Assembly (NCBI GenBank): GCA_044225675.1
Contig: JBGAIH010000005.1
Span: 114,098 to 178,097, forward strand
Reading direction: 5' to 3'
Source: JACMQX01 sp044225675
GTDB lineage: Bacteria; Pseudomonadota; Gammaproteobacteria; Burkholderiales; Burkholderiaceae_C
Length of the DNA stretch: 64,000 bases
Part shown: positions 41,558 through 51,539 of the stretch, piece after piece
Layout of the letters: every line of letters starts with the position of its first letter
How positions within the stretch are numbered: position 1 is the stretch's first letter
Program-made: the position numbers and the translations under genes
The notes under the pieces: generated by a model
What the model saw: only the letters and a program-made list of their open reading frames with translations
Database searches by the model: none
Told to the model about the DNA's origin: nothing

Positions 41558-43618
41558 ATGAGCCACCTTGTCGCCGTCGTCGTGCCTACGCCGGCCCACA
41601 GCACGGTCGCCGGTCCCCTGACGTATCAAAGTGAGCTTCCACTTGCGGCGGGGACGTTGGTGCGAGTGCCTTTGGGCCGCCGGGAGGTTCTTGGCGTGGT
41701 CTGGGAAGGTGATGAAACCCAGGCGCCGCCCGGGTTGGCGGAGACCCGTTCGCTTGCGGGTGTGCTGGAAGGCTTGAAGCCTTTGAGTGAGTCCTGGAGA
41801 CAACTCGTTACGTTTGCTGCGTCCTATTACCAACGCAGCCTGGGCGAGGTGGCTTTGGCGGCGCTGCCGCCCCAGCTGCGCGACCTGAGCACCGTGCAGC
41901 TGGCGCGGCGGCTCAAGCGTCCCGCCGCGAGCGCCCCCGTCCAGGCACTGGGCGCCGCGCCTGAGCTGAGCCCGGAACAGGCCCAGGCGCTTGCGCAGCT
42001 GCACGGGCTGCCCGGCCCGTTCCTGCTGTTCGGCGCCACCGGCAGCGGCAAGACCGAGGTGTACCTGCATGCGGTCCAGGAGCTGCTGGCGCGCGAGCCG
42101 CAGGCGCAGGCGCTCGTCATGGTGCCCGAGATCAATCTCACGCCGCAGCTGGAGGCGCGCTTCGTCGAGCGCTTCGGCGCTGGCGCGGTGGTGTCGATGC
42201 ACAGCGGCATGACGCCGCCCCAGCGGCTGCGCAGCTGGCTCGCTGCGCATGGCGGCGCCGCGCGCATCGTGCTGGGCACGCGCATGGCGGTGTTCGCGTC
42301 GATGCCGGGGCTGCGTCTGATCGTGGTCGACGAGGAACATGACCCGAGCTACAAGCAGCAGGAGGGCGCCCGCTATTCGGCGCGCGATCTGGCGGTCTAC
42401 CGGGGCCGGCTGGAGGGTGCGAAGGTCCTGCTCGGTTCGGCCACGCCATCGCTGGAGAGCTGGCAGGCCAGCGAGAAGGGTCGCTACACGCGGCTCGTGA
42501 TGGCCTCGCGCATCGGCGGCGCCGACGGCGCAGCGGCGGGTGCGCTGCCGCGCGTGCGGCTGGTGGACATGAACCTGCAGCCAGCCCGCACGGTGTTTTC
42601 GCCGCAGCTGCTCGAGGCGATCGGCCTGCGCATCGCGCGCGGCGAACAGTCGCTGGTGTTCCTCAACCGCCGGGGCTATGCGCCGGTGCTGGCCTGCACC
42701 GCCTGCGAATGGAAGAGCGAATGCCCGAACTGCAGTGCCTACCGCGTGTTCCACAAGATCGACCGGACGCTGCGCTGCCACCATTGCGGCTTCACCGAAC
42801 GCGTGCCGCGTGCCTGCCCGTCGTGCGGCAACGTGGACATCGCGCCCGTCGGGCGCGGCACCGAGCGGCTGGAGGAGCATCTGGGCGAACTGCTGGCCGA
42901 CCTGCGGCGGCCCGGCGGCGAGCCGGTGCGCATCGCGCGCATGGATGCCGACACCACACGACTCAAGGGCGCGCTGCAGTCCCAGCTGGCCAGCGTGCAT
43001 GCGGGTGAGGTGGACGTGCTGGTGGGCACGCAGATGGTCACCAAGGGGCACGACTTCCGGCGCATCACGCTGGTGGCGGCGATCAACGCCGATGCGGCGC
43101 TCTACAGCAGCGACTTTCGCGCGCCCGAGCGCCTGTTCAGCCTCCTGATGCAGGCGGCGGGCCGGGCCGGCCGCGATGCGGCGCAGGCGCAGGGCAGCGA
43201 GATGTGGATCCAGACGTCCAATCCGGCGCATCCGCTGTTCGCCGCGCTGCGCCGGCACGACTACCCGGCGTTCGCGGCCGCCCAGCTGCGCGAGCGCGAG
43301 CAGGCTGGCATGCCGCCATTTGCGTTCCAGGCGCTGGTGCGGGCCGATGCGCGCACGCAGGAGACGGCCCAGGCCTTCCTCAATGCGGCGGCCGCCGCCG
43401 CGCCGGGCCTCGCGGGCGCCGAACAGGTGACGCTGTACCCGGCGGTGCCGATGACGATCCAGCGCGTGGCCAATGTGGAGCGCGCGCAGATGCTGCTGGA
43501 GTCGGCCTCACGCCCGGCGCTGCAGCGCTTTCTGGCGGCATGGTCCGGGGTGCTGCATGCCACCCGCGAGAAGGGCCTGATCCGCTGGGCGGTGGATGTG
43601 GACCCGCTGGCGATCTGA
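41558..43618 (+). CDS. priA: Primosomal protein N' (replication restart helicase PriA)
   Basis: The 686-residue protein has an N-terminal 3'-end-binding domain, a superfamily 2 helicase core with FGATGSGKTEVYLHA (Walker A), VVDEEHDPSYKQQE (Walker B) and LLGSATPSLESW, and a zinc-binding Cys array (CTACEWKSECPNC, CHHCGF, CPSCGN; eight Cys) in helicase lobe two, then QAAGRAGRD. PriA reloads the replisome at collapsed forks. It follows hemE across an AT-rich gap and is convergent with the redoxin gene. Confidence 0.97.
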   Translation: MSHLVAVVVPTPAHSTVAGPLTYQSELPLAAGTLVRVPLGRREVLGVVWEGDETQAPPGLAETRSLAGVLEGLKPLSESWRQLVTFAASYYQRSLGEVALAALPPQLRDLSTVQLARRLKRPAASAPVQALGAAPELSPEQAQALAQLHGLPGPFLLFGATGSGKTEVYLHAVQELLAREPQAQALVMVPEINLTPQLEARFVERFGAGAVVSMHSGMTPPQRLRSWLAAHGGAARIVLGTRMAVFASMPGLRLIVVDEEHDPSYKQQEGARYSARDLAVYRGRLEGAKVLLGSATPSLESWQASEKGRYTRLVMASRIGGADGAAAGALPRVRLVDMNLQPARTVFSPQLLEAIGLRIARGEQSLVFLNRRGYAPVLACTACEWKSECPNCSAYRVFHKIDRTLRCHHCGFTERVPRACPSCGNVDIAPVGRGTERLEEHLGELLADLRRPGGEPVRIARMDADTTRLKGALQSQLASVHAGEVDVLVGTQMVTKGHDFRRITLVAAINADAALYSSDFRAPERLFSLLMQAAGRAGRDAAQAQGSEMWIQTSNPAHPLFAALRRHDYPAFAAAQLREREQAGMPPFAFQALVRADARTQETAQAFLNAAAAAAPGLAGAEQVTLYPAVPMTIQRVANVERAQMLLESASRPALQRFLAAWSGVLHATREKGLIRWAVDVDPLAI

Positions 43619-43702
43619 GCCCGCCCGCCGACCGGGGCTCAGCTTGCACGGCCTGGGGCCTGCGCCCGCTGCCGGTGATCCGTGCCCCGCTCAGCCCTTG
43701 CC

Positions 43703-44374
43703 TCAGCTCTTGTACTTGATCGAGCAGCCATAGGGCTGCGTCGTGGCTGCGGTGATCGGCTTGCCGGCCAGCGACTCGGACAGGCCCGTCTTGATGTAGT
43801 TGGTGGCCTTGGCGATGTCGTCGGGCCGGGCGGACGCAATGCTGTCGATGCCGCCCGCATACACCAGCCGCCCCTGCGGGTTGACGATGTACATGTGCGG
43901 CGTGGTGCGGGCGCCGTAGGCCTTGCCGACCGTGCCTTCCTCGTCCATGAGCGTCGCGCTGGGAGTGGACTGGCGCTGCTTCATCCAGCCCACCAGCTCG
44001 GCCGGTGGCAGGTAGTCGGCGCTGGCCTTTTCGGTGGAGTTGATGGCCAGCCAGACCACGCCCTTGCCCATGGCGTCCTTCTGGGTCGCGGGCATGTTGC
44101 CGCTGTCGTAATGCTTGCGCACGAAGGGGCAGCCCGGGTTGGTCCATTCGAGGACCACGTGCTTGCCGCGGAAGTCGCTGAGCTTGACCATCTTGCCGCT
44201 GGCATCCTTGAGGCTGAAGTCAGGGGCCGGCTGGCCGACGGTGGCGGCCTGGAGCGCGCCGGCCGACAGCAGGGCGAGCACCGGCACGGCGAGGCGGTGG
44301 AGGGCGGCGGGGTGGAGAGCGTTGCGGCGCTGGGCCGTGACGGCGGACGAGGCGAAGAGGCGGCGACGCTGCAT
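43703..44374 (-). CDS. Exported thioredoxin-fold (redoxin) protein
   Basis: The 223-residue protein starts at 44374 with AAGGAG 6 nt upstream. Residues about 27-43 are a hydrophobic export segment (VPVLALLSAGALQAA). The mature domain begins VGQPAPDFSLKDASGK and has the redox Cys C82 in TNPGCPFVRKHYD without a CxxC, plus a Cys near the C-terminus (YGCSIKYKS). This fits periplasmic AhpC/TSA-like redoxins. It is encoded 60 nt after the DsbD-like reductase and is a plausible recipient of its electrons. Confidence 0.85.
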   Translation of the reverse strand: MQRRRLFASSAVTAQRRNALHPAALHRLAVPVLALLSAGALQAATVGQPAPDFSLKDASGKMVKLSDFRGKHVVLEWTNPGCPFVRKHYDSGNMPATQKDAMGKGVVWLAINSTEKASADYLPPAELVGWMKQRQSTPSATLMDEEGTVGKAYGARTTPHMYIVNPQGRLVYAGGIDSIASARPDDIAKATNYIKTGLSESLAGKPITAATTQPYGCSIKYKS

Positions 44375-44434
44375 GGAGGCTCCTTGAGTGGGTTGGGACG
44401 GAAGGCGCGGCCCGCACAGGCCGCCCGGCATGCG

Positions 44435-46657
44435 CTAGAGACTGGCGATCAGCGTGCGAAGTTCCCCGGCGTCCAGCACCTCGGACAGCACCACCGGCGC
44501 GCGGCCGGGCCGGTACATCACGTACACCGGCACACCGCTGCGGCCGAGCTGGGCCAGGGCCGCGCTGATCGCCGGGTCGCGGCGCGTCCAGTCGGCGCGC
44601 AGCAGCGCCACCTTCTTGCCGTCGAAGTCGGCCAGCACGTCGGGGCGCGACAGCGTCGTCTTCTTGTTGTATTGGCAGGTGACGCACCAGGCGGCGGTGA
44701 AGTCGACGAACACCGGCTGTCCGGTCGCGACGATCGCGTCGACGCGGCCGGGCGCCCAGGGCTGCCAGCGCTCGCCGGCCGGCTGCGCCGCAGTGCCCGC
44801 CGCCGTCGACGCGGCCTCGCGGACCACGTGGGGCCCGATGCCGACGGCCAGCCAGGCCAGCGCTGCGAGCGTCAACGCGCCCAGCGCGAGCCGCGCACGG
44901 CCGCGCAGGGTGAAAGCCCAGATCACGGCCGCCAGCGCCACCAGCAGGGCCAGCAGGGCGCCGGCGCCGTCGATGCCGGACTGCTGGCCGAGCACCCATA
45001 CGAGCCAGACCACGGTGGCGAACATCGGGAAGGCCATGAGCCTGCGGAACACGTCCATCCACGCGCCGGGGCGCGGCATCAGGCGCGCGACGGCCGGCAC
45101 GAAGCTGGCGGCCAGGTAGGGCAGCGCCATGCCGAGGCCGAGCGAGGCGAAGATCAGCAGCGCCTGTGGCGCCGGCAGGCCGACGGCCAGGCCCAGGGAC
45201 GCGCCCATGAAGGGCGCGGTGCAGGGCGATGCGATCGCCACCGCCAGAACGCCCGACAGCGCATCGTTGGCCAGTGGATGGCGCGCCTGCAGCGACGCCG
45301 CACTCGACGGCAGGAAACTGCCGAACTCGAACAGGCCGGCAAGGTTGAGACCGATCACGGTGAACAGTGCCGCGAGCGCAGCCACCACGGCGGGCGACTG
45401 CAGCTGGAAACCCCAGCCGAGCTGCTCGCCGGCCGCACGCAGCGCCAGCATCAGCGCGCCGAGCGCGAGGAACGACAGCACCACGCCGCCGGCGTAGGCC
45501 AGACCGCCGAGCCGGCGCGCCCGTGCGTCCTGCCCGTGCTGCGCAAAGCCCACCATCTTGATCGCGAGCACCGGGAACACACAGGGCATGAGGTTCAGAA
45601 GCAGGCCGCCGAGCAGGGCGCCCAGCAGAGCGGCCCACACGCTCGCGGACGCGGCGGGCGCGACCGGCCGTGGGGTGCCGGCCGCCGGGCCCGCTGCGGC
45701 TGAAGCAGCATTGGCCTTGAGCGCCGCATCCAGCGCGGGCGACACCGCTGCCGGCGCGCTGGTGCCCGGCCACGTGCCCAGCACCTTGAGTTCGGCGCGC
45801 CAGCCGCCCGCCGGGGCCTGGCTGCCGTTGGCGGCCCGCTCGGCCAGCACCACCGGCATCACCGCCGGGCTGTTGCTGCGCTGGGGTGAGAGCGGCACGC
45901 TGGCCGTCCAGACCGCGCCCTTCCATTCCTGGGTCCACTGGGCGGCCGTCTCGATCACCTCGGGCGTCTCGGGAAAGAACTCCAGCGCCTTGCCGCGCAG
46001 GCCCACCGGCAGGCCCTGCACGCTCAGGCGGATCGTATTGCCCTCGATCCGCACGTGGCTGTCGGGCAACGCAACGCCCCCGGTGCCGGCCTGGACCGGA
46101 CGGGGCTGCGCCGCGAAGGCCGCCTCGAAAGCTGCGGCGTTGCCGGCCATCGAACTGCGGGCCGGCACCTTGAGCGCGAACTCGCCTTCTTCCGGAATGC
46201 ACTCCTTGCGGCACACCAGCCAGGAGGCACGCAGCTTGACCTCGAGTTCGCCGAGCAGGCCGGGCTTGAAGCCGGGTGCAATGGTCAGGGGCACGGGCAG
46301 CAGCACCGTGCCTTCGTAGCCATAGTTGGCCAGGTTGCCGATCGGGATCTTGCGCGGCACCGGCCAGGCGATGTCGCCGGCCGTCACGCCCTGGGGCAGC
46401 GTCCATTCCAGCACCGTGGGCAGACCCGAGTCGCCGGAGTTCTTCCAGTAGGTGTGCCATTCGGGCTGATGCGCCAGCTGCAGGCCGAGCCAGACCTTCT
46501 TGCCGGGATCGACGCCGTCCGGCGCATGCACCATCAGCTCGGCCCGCACCCGCTCGGTGGTGACGACGGCCTTGGCCGGGCTGGTCTGGGCCTGGGCCTG
46601 GAACAGTCCGAGGCTGGCGAAAAGGGCCGCGCAGGCGGCGAATCGGGAAAGGTTCAT
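44435..46657 (-). CDS. DsbD/ScsB-type thiol:disulfide interchange protein
   Basis: The 740-residue membrane protein starts with a signal peptide (MNLSRFAACAALFASLG). A large periplasmic N-terminal domain has SWLVCRKECIPEEG, as in ScsB-like rather than classical DsbD proteins. A multi-helix transmembrane core carries the paired Cys segments NLMPCVFPVLAIK and IASPCTAPFMG. A C-terminal thioredoxin domain has FTAAWCVTCQYNKK (CVTC). It carries cytoplasmic reducing power to periplasmic partners. An alternative ATG at 46705 overlaps the alaX stop. The downstream redoxin is a likely client. Confidence 0.92.
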   Translation of the reverse strand: MNLSRFAACAALFASLGLFQAQAQTSPAKAVVTTERVRAELMVHAPDGVDPGKKVWLGLQLAHQPEWHTYWKNSGDSGLPTVLEWTLPQGVTAGDIAWPVPRKIPIGNLANYGYEGTVLLPVPLTIAPGFKPGLLGELEVKLRASWLVCRKECIPEEGEFALKVPARSSMAGNAAAFEAAFAAQPRPVQAGTGGVALPDSHVRIEGNTIRLSVQGLPVGLRGKALEFFPETPEVIETAAQWTQEWKGAVWTASVPLSPQRSNSPAVMPVVLAERAANGSQAPAGGWRAELKVLGTWPGTSAPAAVSPALDAALKANAASAAAGPAAGTPRPVAPAASASVWAALLGALLGGLLLNLMPCVFPVLAIKMVGFAQHGQDARARRLGGLAYAGGVVLSFLALGALMLALRAAGEQLGWGFQLQSPAVVAALAALFTVIGLNLAGLFEFGSFLPSSAASLQARHPLANDALSGVLAVAIASPCTAPFMGASLGLAVGLPAPQALLIFASLGLGMALPYLAASFVPAVARLMPRPGAWMDVFRRLMAFPMFATVVWLVWVLGQQSGIDGAGALLALLVALAAVIWAFTLRGRARLALGALTLAALAWLAVGIGPHVVREAASTAAGTAAQPAGERWQPWAPGRVDAIVATGQPVFVDFTAAWCVTCQYNKKTTLSRPDVLADFDGKKVALLRADWTRRDPAISAALAQLGRSGVPVYVMYRPGRAPVVLSEVLDAGELRTLIASL

Positions 46658-46701
46658 GACGCAGGTGGGAGCCGTGGCAAGTCCGTTAGTTCCGTCGGCG
46701 C

Positions 46702-47442
46702 TCATGCGAAGCCCAGCACCACCCGCCGCGTCATGGCCGACTTCTTTTCGATCTTCGTGACGATCACGGCGCCGATCTCGCGGGTATTGGCCACGTGCGT
46801 GCCGCCACAGGGTTGCAGGTCCACGAGTTCGGCGTCGCCGATGCGGATGGTGCGGATGCGGCCGGTGCCGCGCGGCGGCTGCACCGACATGCTCTTGACC
46901 AGCGCCGGGTTCGCGTCCAGCTCCTCGTCGGTGATGGCGCCGACCGTGACCGGATGGCCGCCCGCCACCAGCGCGGCGATGCCGGCGGAAAGAGCGTCCT
47001 TGTCGAGCGGCTCGTTCATGTTGAAGTCCAGCCGCGCATAGTCGGGCGTGATGGAGCAGCCATTGACCAGCTGGGGCACGAGCTTGCACAGCAGATGCGT
47101 GGTGGTGTGAAAGCGCATGAGCCGGTGGCGCCGCTCCCAGTCGATGCGCGCCGTGACGGTGTCGCCCGCGCGCAGGCCGGCGAGCAGCGCCTCCTGCCCC
47201 GGCGCAGGCACGTGGCAGATGTCGGCCGTGGGGCGGCCTTCGGCATCCTTGCCCTTGCGGGTGTCGGCAACCGCCAGCGAGCGGCCGTCGGCCAGGATCA
47301 GCGCGCCGGCGTCGCCGGCCTGGCCGCCGCCCAGCGGATAGAACACGGTGCGGTCGAGCACGATGCCGGCGTCTGAGACGGCCATGATCGTGGCAGGGCA
47401 TTCGCGCAGGTAGGCGTCTTCGCGGAAGAGGTCGTGGGTCAT
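46702..47442 (-). CDS. alaX: Alanyl-tRNA editing protein AlaX
   Basis: The 246-residue stand-alone editing protein has the zinc-site motifs of the AlaRS editing domain: HTTTH (H112, H116) and CGGTH (C212, H216), plus the N-terminal TVFYPLGGGQAGD strand. It hydrolyses misacylated Ser- or Gly-tRNA(Ala). The size fits the longer AlaX type with an N-terminal beta-barrel part. Both ends overlap neighbours by 2-4 nt, so it is embedded in the leftward operon with the deacetylase and the reductase. Confidence 0.93.
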   Translation of the reverse strand: MTHDLFREDAYLRECPATIMAVSDAGIVLDRTVFYPLGGGQAGDAGALILADGRSLAVADTRKGKDAEGRPTADICHVPAPGQEALLAGLRAGDTVTARIDWERRHRLMRFHTTTHLLCKLVPQLVNGCSITPDYARLDFNMNEPLDKDALSAGIAALVAGGHPVTVGAITDEELDANPALVKSMSVQPPRGTGRIRTIRIGDAELVDLQPCGGTHVANTREIGAVIVTKIEKKSAMTRRVVLGFA

Positions 47443-48137
47443 GGCAGTGGGTGATCGAGGTGGGGGTGGCTGGTGCGCCAGTAAATGCGTTCGCCCCCGA
47501 TGGACTCATGATAGTGCGCAGTGGCCCGCAGCATCCCGCCATGCACCTGGGAGGTGTACTGCGCCAGCATCGCGAGCTTGGCGCGGACGTCACCCGGCAG
47601 CAGCTCGGAACGCATCGCGCCCTCGGGGCGCGTGTCCACCTGGTGATGATGGGCCTTGGCCACATAGGGCAAGTCCTCATAGAAGCCGACGCGCCAGCGC
47701 GCGTCGAACAGCGCCGCCAGCGCCTGCGCGGCGACATGGTCCGGGTGGGCGCCGATGGCCAATGGAAAAAGCAGCGTGGCGGCCGGCAGGCGAGCCGCCA
47801 TGCGGGCGATGGTGGCGGCCGCCTCGCGCTCGGCGGCGGGTGCCAGCCGGGCATAGGCCCGCCGATCGAACGACCAGTCCTCCAGATCCAGGAACTCCAG
47901 CTCGCGCACGCGGCCGGTCAGCGCGGCGGCTTCTTCGGCCTTGCGCCTTCGGCTCACCTCGTCCACCGCACCCAGGCCCTGCAGGGTGTGGTTGCTGCGC
48001 GAGAACAGCACGGCGACGGACACCGGGCCGAGCGTTCCGGCCGCCAGCGCGCCCCCGAGCGAGAAGGCCGCATCGTCGCAATGCGGCGCGACGATGACGG
48101 TGCCGCTGGCGTCGGACGAAGGCGCGGGGTACTGCAT
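47439..48137 (-). CDS. PIG-L family (LmbE-like) deacetylase
   Basis: The 232-residue protein has the metal-binding motif PHCDDAAFSLGG (H19, D21, D22) near the N-terminus and AHPDHVAA later, the third zinc ligand region. The family deacetylates N-acetylglucosamine-type groups on sugars or thiols. The Cys in place of the usual Pro in PHPDD is a tolerated variant. It heads the operon with alaX (4-nt overlap). Substrate unknown. Confidence 0.88.
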   Translation of the reverse strand: MQYPAPSSDASGTVIVAPHCDDAAFSLGGALAAGTLGPVSVAVLFSRSNHTLQGLGAVDEVSRRRKAEEAAALTGRVRELEFLDLEDWSFDRRAYARLAPAAEREAAATIARMAARLPAATLLFPLAIGAHPDHVAAQALAALFDARWRVGFYEDLPYVAKAHHHQVDTRPEGAMRSELLPGDVRAKLAMLAQYTSQVHGGMLRATAHYHESIGGERIYWRTSHPHLDHPLP

Positions 48138-48235
48138 GAGCAGATGGTAGCGGCGCTGCGGCTAGAGCGGGGCCGCGCCGGTCGTGCGGCGCGCCGGGGG
48201 ACTCGCGGCCGGCCCGAAGGTGCTGCGGGGCTGCC

Positions 48236-49159
48236 TCAGGCGCTGCGGCCGAACAGGGCCTGCACCTGTGCCCGGATCCACTGCTGGGCCGGGTCCTGCC
48301 CCGTGCTGGCGTGCCACAGCAGGCGCACCTCGTAGGACGGCGCGGCCACGCGCGGCAGCTTCCAGACCCGCAGGTCGTGCCGCTCGCGCAGGTTGGCGGC
48401 ATACATCTCGGGCACGATCGTCAGCAGGTCGGTGTTGAGCGCGAGCTCGGGCATCGAGCCGAAGTGGCGCGATCGCACGGCCACCCGATCTGCCAGCTTC
48501 ATGCGCTGCAGGCGCTGCTCCACGCTGCTGTGGAAGGTGGCGGTCGGCGAGGCCACGACGAGCCAGGCCTGCGACAGCTGCTGCATGGTGAGCGCCGCAC
48601 CCGCACGGCCCGACGCCGGGCGCCACGACGCCGCCGTCATCGCCACATAGTTCTCGCGGAACAGCACGGCCGAGCGCACGCCCCGGTGGCGCGGCTGCAG
48701 GATGCCGATGGCGAAGTCGATCTCGCGCGCCTCCAGGGCCGGGGCCACCTCGCCGGCCGCCACCGACACATTCGACAGTCGCGTGCCCGGCGCCTGCGCG
48801 CGCAGCGCCGCCGCGAGCGGCGCGAGAAACATCATCTCGCCGAGGTCCGACAGCGACAGCCGCCAGTGCATGTCGCTGCGCACCGGATCGAAGTCCTCCC
48901 GGCCCGTGACGACGGCCTCCAGCGACTGCAGCTGCGCGAGCACCGCCGGCGCGATGCGCTCGCACAGGCGTGTCGGCTTGAGGCCGTCAGGCGCGCGCAC
49001 GAAGAGATCGTCGGCGAAATAGGCGCGCAGCCGGGCCAGCGCATTGCTGGTGGCCGGTTGCGACAGGGCCAGGGCCCGGCCTGCCTCGGTGACCGAGCCG
49101 GTGCGGTGGATCGCGGCCAGCACGCGCAGCAGGTTGAGGTCGAGTTGGCGGAAGTTCAT
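48236..49159 (-). CDS. LysR-type transcriptional regulator
   Basis: The 307-residue regulator begins FRQLDLNLLRVLAAIHRTGSVTEAGRAL, with SQPATSNALARLRAYFADDLFVR as recognition helix region, resembling the NodD/LinR-like branch. The effector domain starts near residue 90. It diverges from the indolepyruvate oxidoreductase genes across 232 bp, so it likely regulates them and possibly the TRAP genes. The gap contains no other gene; I could not assign a certain binding site. Confidence 0.9.
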   Translation of the reverse strand: MNFRQLDLNLLRVLAAIHRTGSVTEAGRALALSQPATSNALARLRAYFADDLFVRAPDGLKPTRLCERIAPAVLAQLQSLEAVVTGREDFDPVRSDMHWRLSLSDLGEMMFLAPLAAALRAQAPGTRLSNVSVAAGEVAPALEAREIDFAIGILQPRHRGVRSAVLFRENYVAMTAASWRPASGRAGAALTMQQLSQAWLVVASPTATFHSSVEQRLQRMKLADRVAVRSRHFGSMPELALNTDLLTIVPEMYAANLRERHDLRVWKLPRVAAPSYEVRLLWHASTGQDPAQQWIRAQVQALFGRSA

Positions 49160-49391
49160 GCGGGCGGACGAGGTGGTGGACGAGGTGGTTGAGGTTCAGG
49201 CAGACGGTGGGCAGACGGTGTGTCACGGACGCTGCAGGGGCCGGGTCCGCGTCAGGGTTCACCCGGATTATCCATGCCGTGAATGTGCAACATCCAAACA
49301 ATCCATTCGCCAAATGCGAGGGCGGCGCCTACAGTGCGCGCAAACCACGGCTTCGGCGCGCTTGCGCGGCGCCGGCACAGGAGACAGGCTT

Positions 49392-51539
49392 TTGGAACGT
49401 TCCTTCCACGATGAGATCGAGGCGCTCAAGCTCGGGCAGGGCGAGACCTTCCATGGCGAAGGCATCCTGGCCGTGACCAAGGCGCTGCTGCAGTCGGGCG
49501 TGACCTACGTCGGCGGCTACCAGGGCTCACCGATCTCGCACCTGCTCGACGTCATGGTGCAGGCGCGCGACTACATGGGCGAGCTGGGCGTGCATGTCGA
49601 GGCCTGCACCAACGAAAGTTCGGCTGCGGCCATGCTGGCGGCCTCGATCATGTACCCGGTGCGCGGCGCCGTCACCTGGAAGTCGGTGGTCGGCACCAAC
49701 GTCGCGTCGGACGCGCTGTCCAACCTCGCATCGCCGGGCGTCATGGGCGGCGCGCTCATCGTGGTCGGCGAGGACTATGGCGAGGGCGCCAGCGTCATCC
49801 AGGAGCGCACCCATGCCTTCGCGCTCAAGTCCGCCCTGTGGCTGATGGACCCCCGGCCCAACCTGCCGACCATCGTGCGCATGACCGAGAAGGCCTTCGA
49901 GCTGTCCGAGGCCTCGAACACGCCGGTGATGATGGAGCTGCGCATCCGCACCTGCCATGTGCGCGGCAGCTTTGCCGCGAGCGACAACATCGCGCCTGCG
50001 ATCTCCACGCGTCAGCTCCAGCAGCAGGCCGCCGGCTTCAGCTACGACCGGCTGTCGCATCCGCCGGCCACTTTCCGCCACGAGAAGCTCAAGTACGAGG
50101 TGCGCATGCCGGCGGCGCGGCGCTTCATCGAGGAGGCCGGGCTCAACGAGGTCTTCGACGGTCGCCTCGGCGAGGTCGGCCTGATCGTCCAGGGCGGGCT
50201 CTACAACACCACGATCCGCGCTCTGCAGCAGCTGGGTCTGGCCGATGCCTCGGGCCGCAGCCAGGTGCCGCTGCTGGTGCTCAACGTGGTTTACCCGCTG
50301 GTGCCGGAGCAGATCGCGCGCTTTTGCGCGGGCCGTCGCGCCGTGATGGTGGTGGAGGAGGGGCAGCCTGAATTCATCGAGCAGGACGTGGCCACGCTGC
50401 TGCGGCGCGCCGACCTGCAGACCCGGCTGCACGGCAAGGACCGGCTCATGATGGGCGGGGAGTACACCGCCGAGGTCATCGTCAAAGGCCTCGTGGCCTT
50501 TCTCGGTGAACACCTGCCCGCGCTCGACCTGTCGGCCGGCCAGGCCTTCGGCCGCGAACTGGCCGAGGTGCGGGCCGAGGCTGCGGCCCATCTGGGCGGC
50601 GCCGTCGCGCCCCGCCCGCCCAACTTCTGTACCGGCTGCCCGGAACGGCCGGTGTTCGCCGCGCTCAAGCTGGTCGAGCGCGAGGTCGGCAAGCTGCACA
50701 TCTCCACCGACATCGGCTGCCACTCCTTCGCCACCTTCGAGCCGTTCTCGTTCGGCAATTCCATCCTCGGCTACGGCATGAGCATGGCGTCGAGCGCGGC
50801 GGTGAAGAACTTCTCGGCCCGGCGTCCGGTGGCCATCATGGGCGACGGCGGGTTCTGGCACAACGGCCTGCTGTCGGGCGTGTCCTCGGCGCTGCTCAAC
50901 AAGGGCGACGGCGTGCTGGTGATCATGAAGAACGGCTACACCTCCGCCACCGGTACGCAGGAGACCATGTCGACGCCGGCATCCGAGGCCAAGCGGGTGG
51001 CCGAGGGTGCGAGCGCCACGAGCGGCGAGATGACCATCGAGAACACGCTCAAGGGCATGGGCGTGAAGTGGCTGCGCACCGTGCACAACTACCGCGTGAG
51101 CCAGGTCCGCGACGTTCTGCGCGAGGCCATCGAGTCGCCCTACAAGGAGCTCAAGGTGGTGATCGCCGAAGGCGAGTGCCAGCTCGAGCGGCAGCGCCGC
51201 CTCAAACCCATCCGGGCGCGCCGGCTCAAGGAGGGGCTGCGCACCGTACGCACGCGCTATGGCGTGGACGAGGACACCTGCACCGGTGACCATTCCTGCA
51301 TTCGCCTCTCGGGTTGCCCCACGCTCACGCTCAAGGACTCGGCCGACCCGCTCAAGCGCGCGCCGGTGGCGCACGTCACCAACGGCTGCGTCGGCTGCGG
51401 CCTGTGCGGCGAAGTGGCCGATGCGGCCGTGCTGTGCCCGTCGTTCCACCGCATCGAGATCGTGACCCATCCGGGCCTGTGGGATCGCCTGACCGACCGG
51501 CTCAACCGCTTCTTCATCGGCCTGCTGCAACCGGCATGA
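49392..51539 (+). CDS. Indolepyruvate ferredoxin oxidoreductase, alpha subunit-like
   Basis: The 715-residue protein starts with TTG at 49392, with AGGAGA 7 nt upstream; no ATG fits. It has the 2-oxoacid oxidoreductase layout: an N-terminal domain (GYQGSPISHLLDV, TNESSAAAMLAASIM), a ThDP domain (FCTGCPERPVF, IMGDGGFWHNG, KNGYTSATG), and a C-terminal part with clustered Cys (DTCTGDHSCIRLSGC, NGCVGCGLC) for iron-sulfur clusters. It decarboxylates aryl pyruvates to acyl-CoA with ferredoxin as acceptor. The stop overlaps the beta-subunit gene. Confidence 0.92.
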   Translation: MERSFHDEIEALKLGQGETFHGEGILAVTKALLQSGVTYVGGYQGSPISHLLDVMVQARDYMGELGVHVEACTNESSAAAMLAASIMYPVRGAVTWKSVVGTNVASDALSNLASPGVMGGALIVVGEDYGEGASVIQERTHAFALKSALWLMDPRPNLPTIVRMTEKAFELSEASNTPVMMELRIRTCHVRGSFAASDNIAPAISTRQLQQQAAGFSYDRLSHPPATFRHEKLKYEVRMPAARRFIEEAGLNEVFDGRLGEVGLIVQGGLYNTTIRALQQLGLADASGRSQVPLLVLNVVYPLVPEQIARFCAGRRAVMVVEEGQPEFIEQDVATLLRRADLQTRLHGKDRLMMGGEYTAEVIVKGLVAFLGEHLPALDLSAGQAFGRELAEVRAEAAAHLGGAVAPRPPNFCTGCPERPVFAALKLVEREVGKLHISTDIGCHSFATFEPFSFGNSILGYGMSMASSAAVKNFSARRPVAIMGDGGFWHNGLLSGVSSALLNKGDGVLVIMKNGYTSATGTQETMSTPASEAKRVAEGASATSGEMTIENTLKGMGVKWLRTVHNYRVSQVRDVLREAIESPYKELKVVIAEGECQLERQRRLKPIRARRLKEGLRTVRTRYGVDEDTCTGDHSCIRLSGCPTLTLKDSADPLKRAPVAHVTNGCVGCGLCGEVADAAVLCPSFHRIEIVTHPGLWDRLTDRLNRFFIGLLQPA

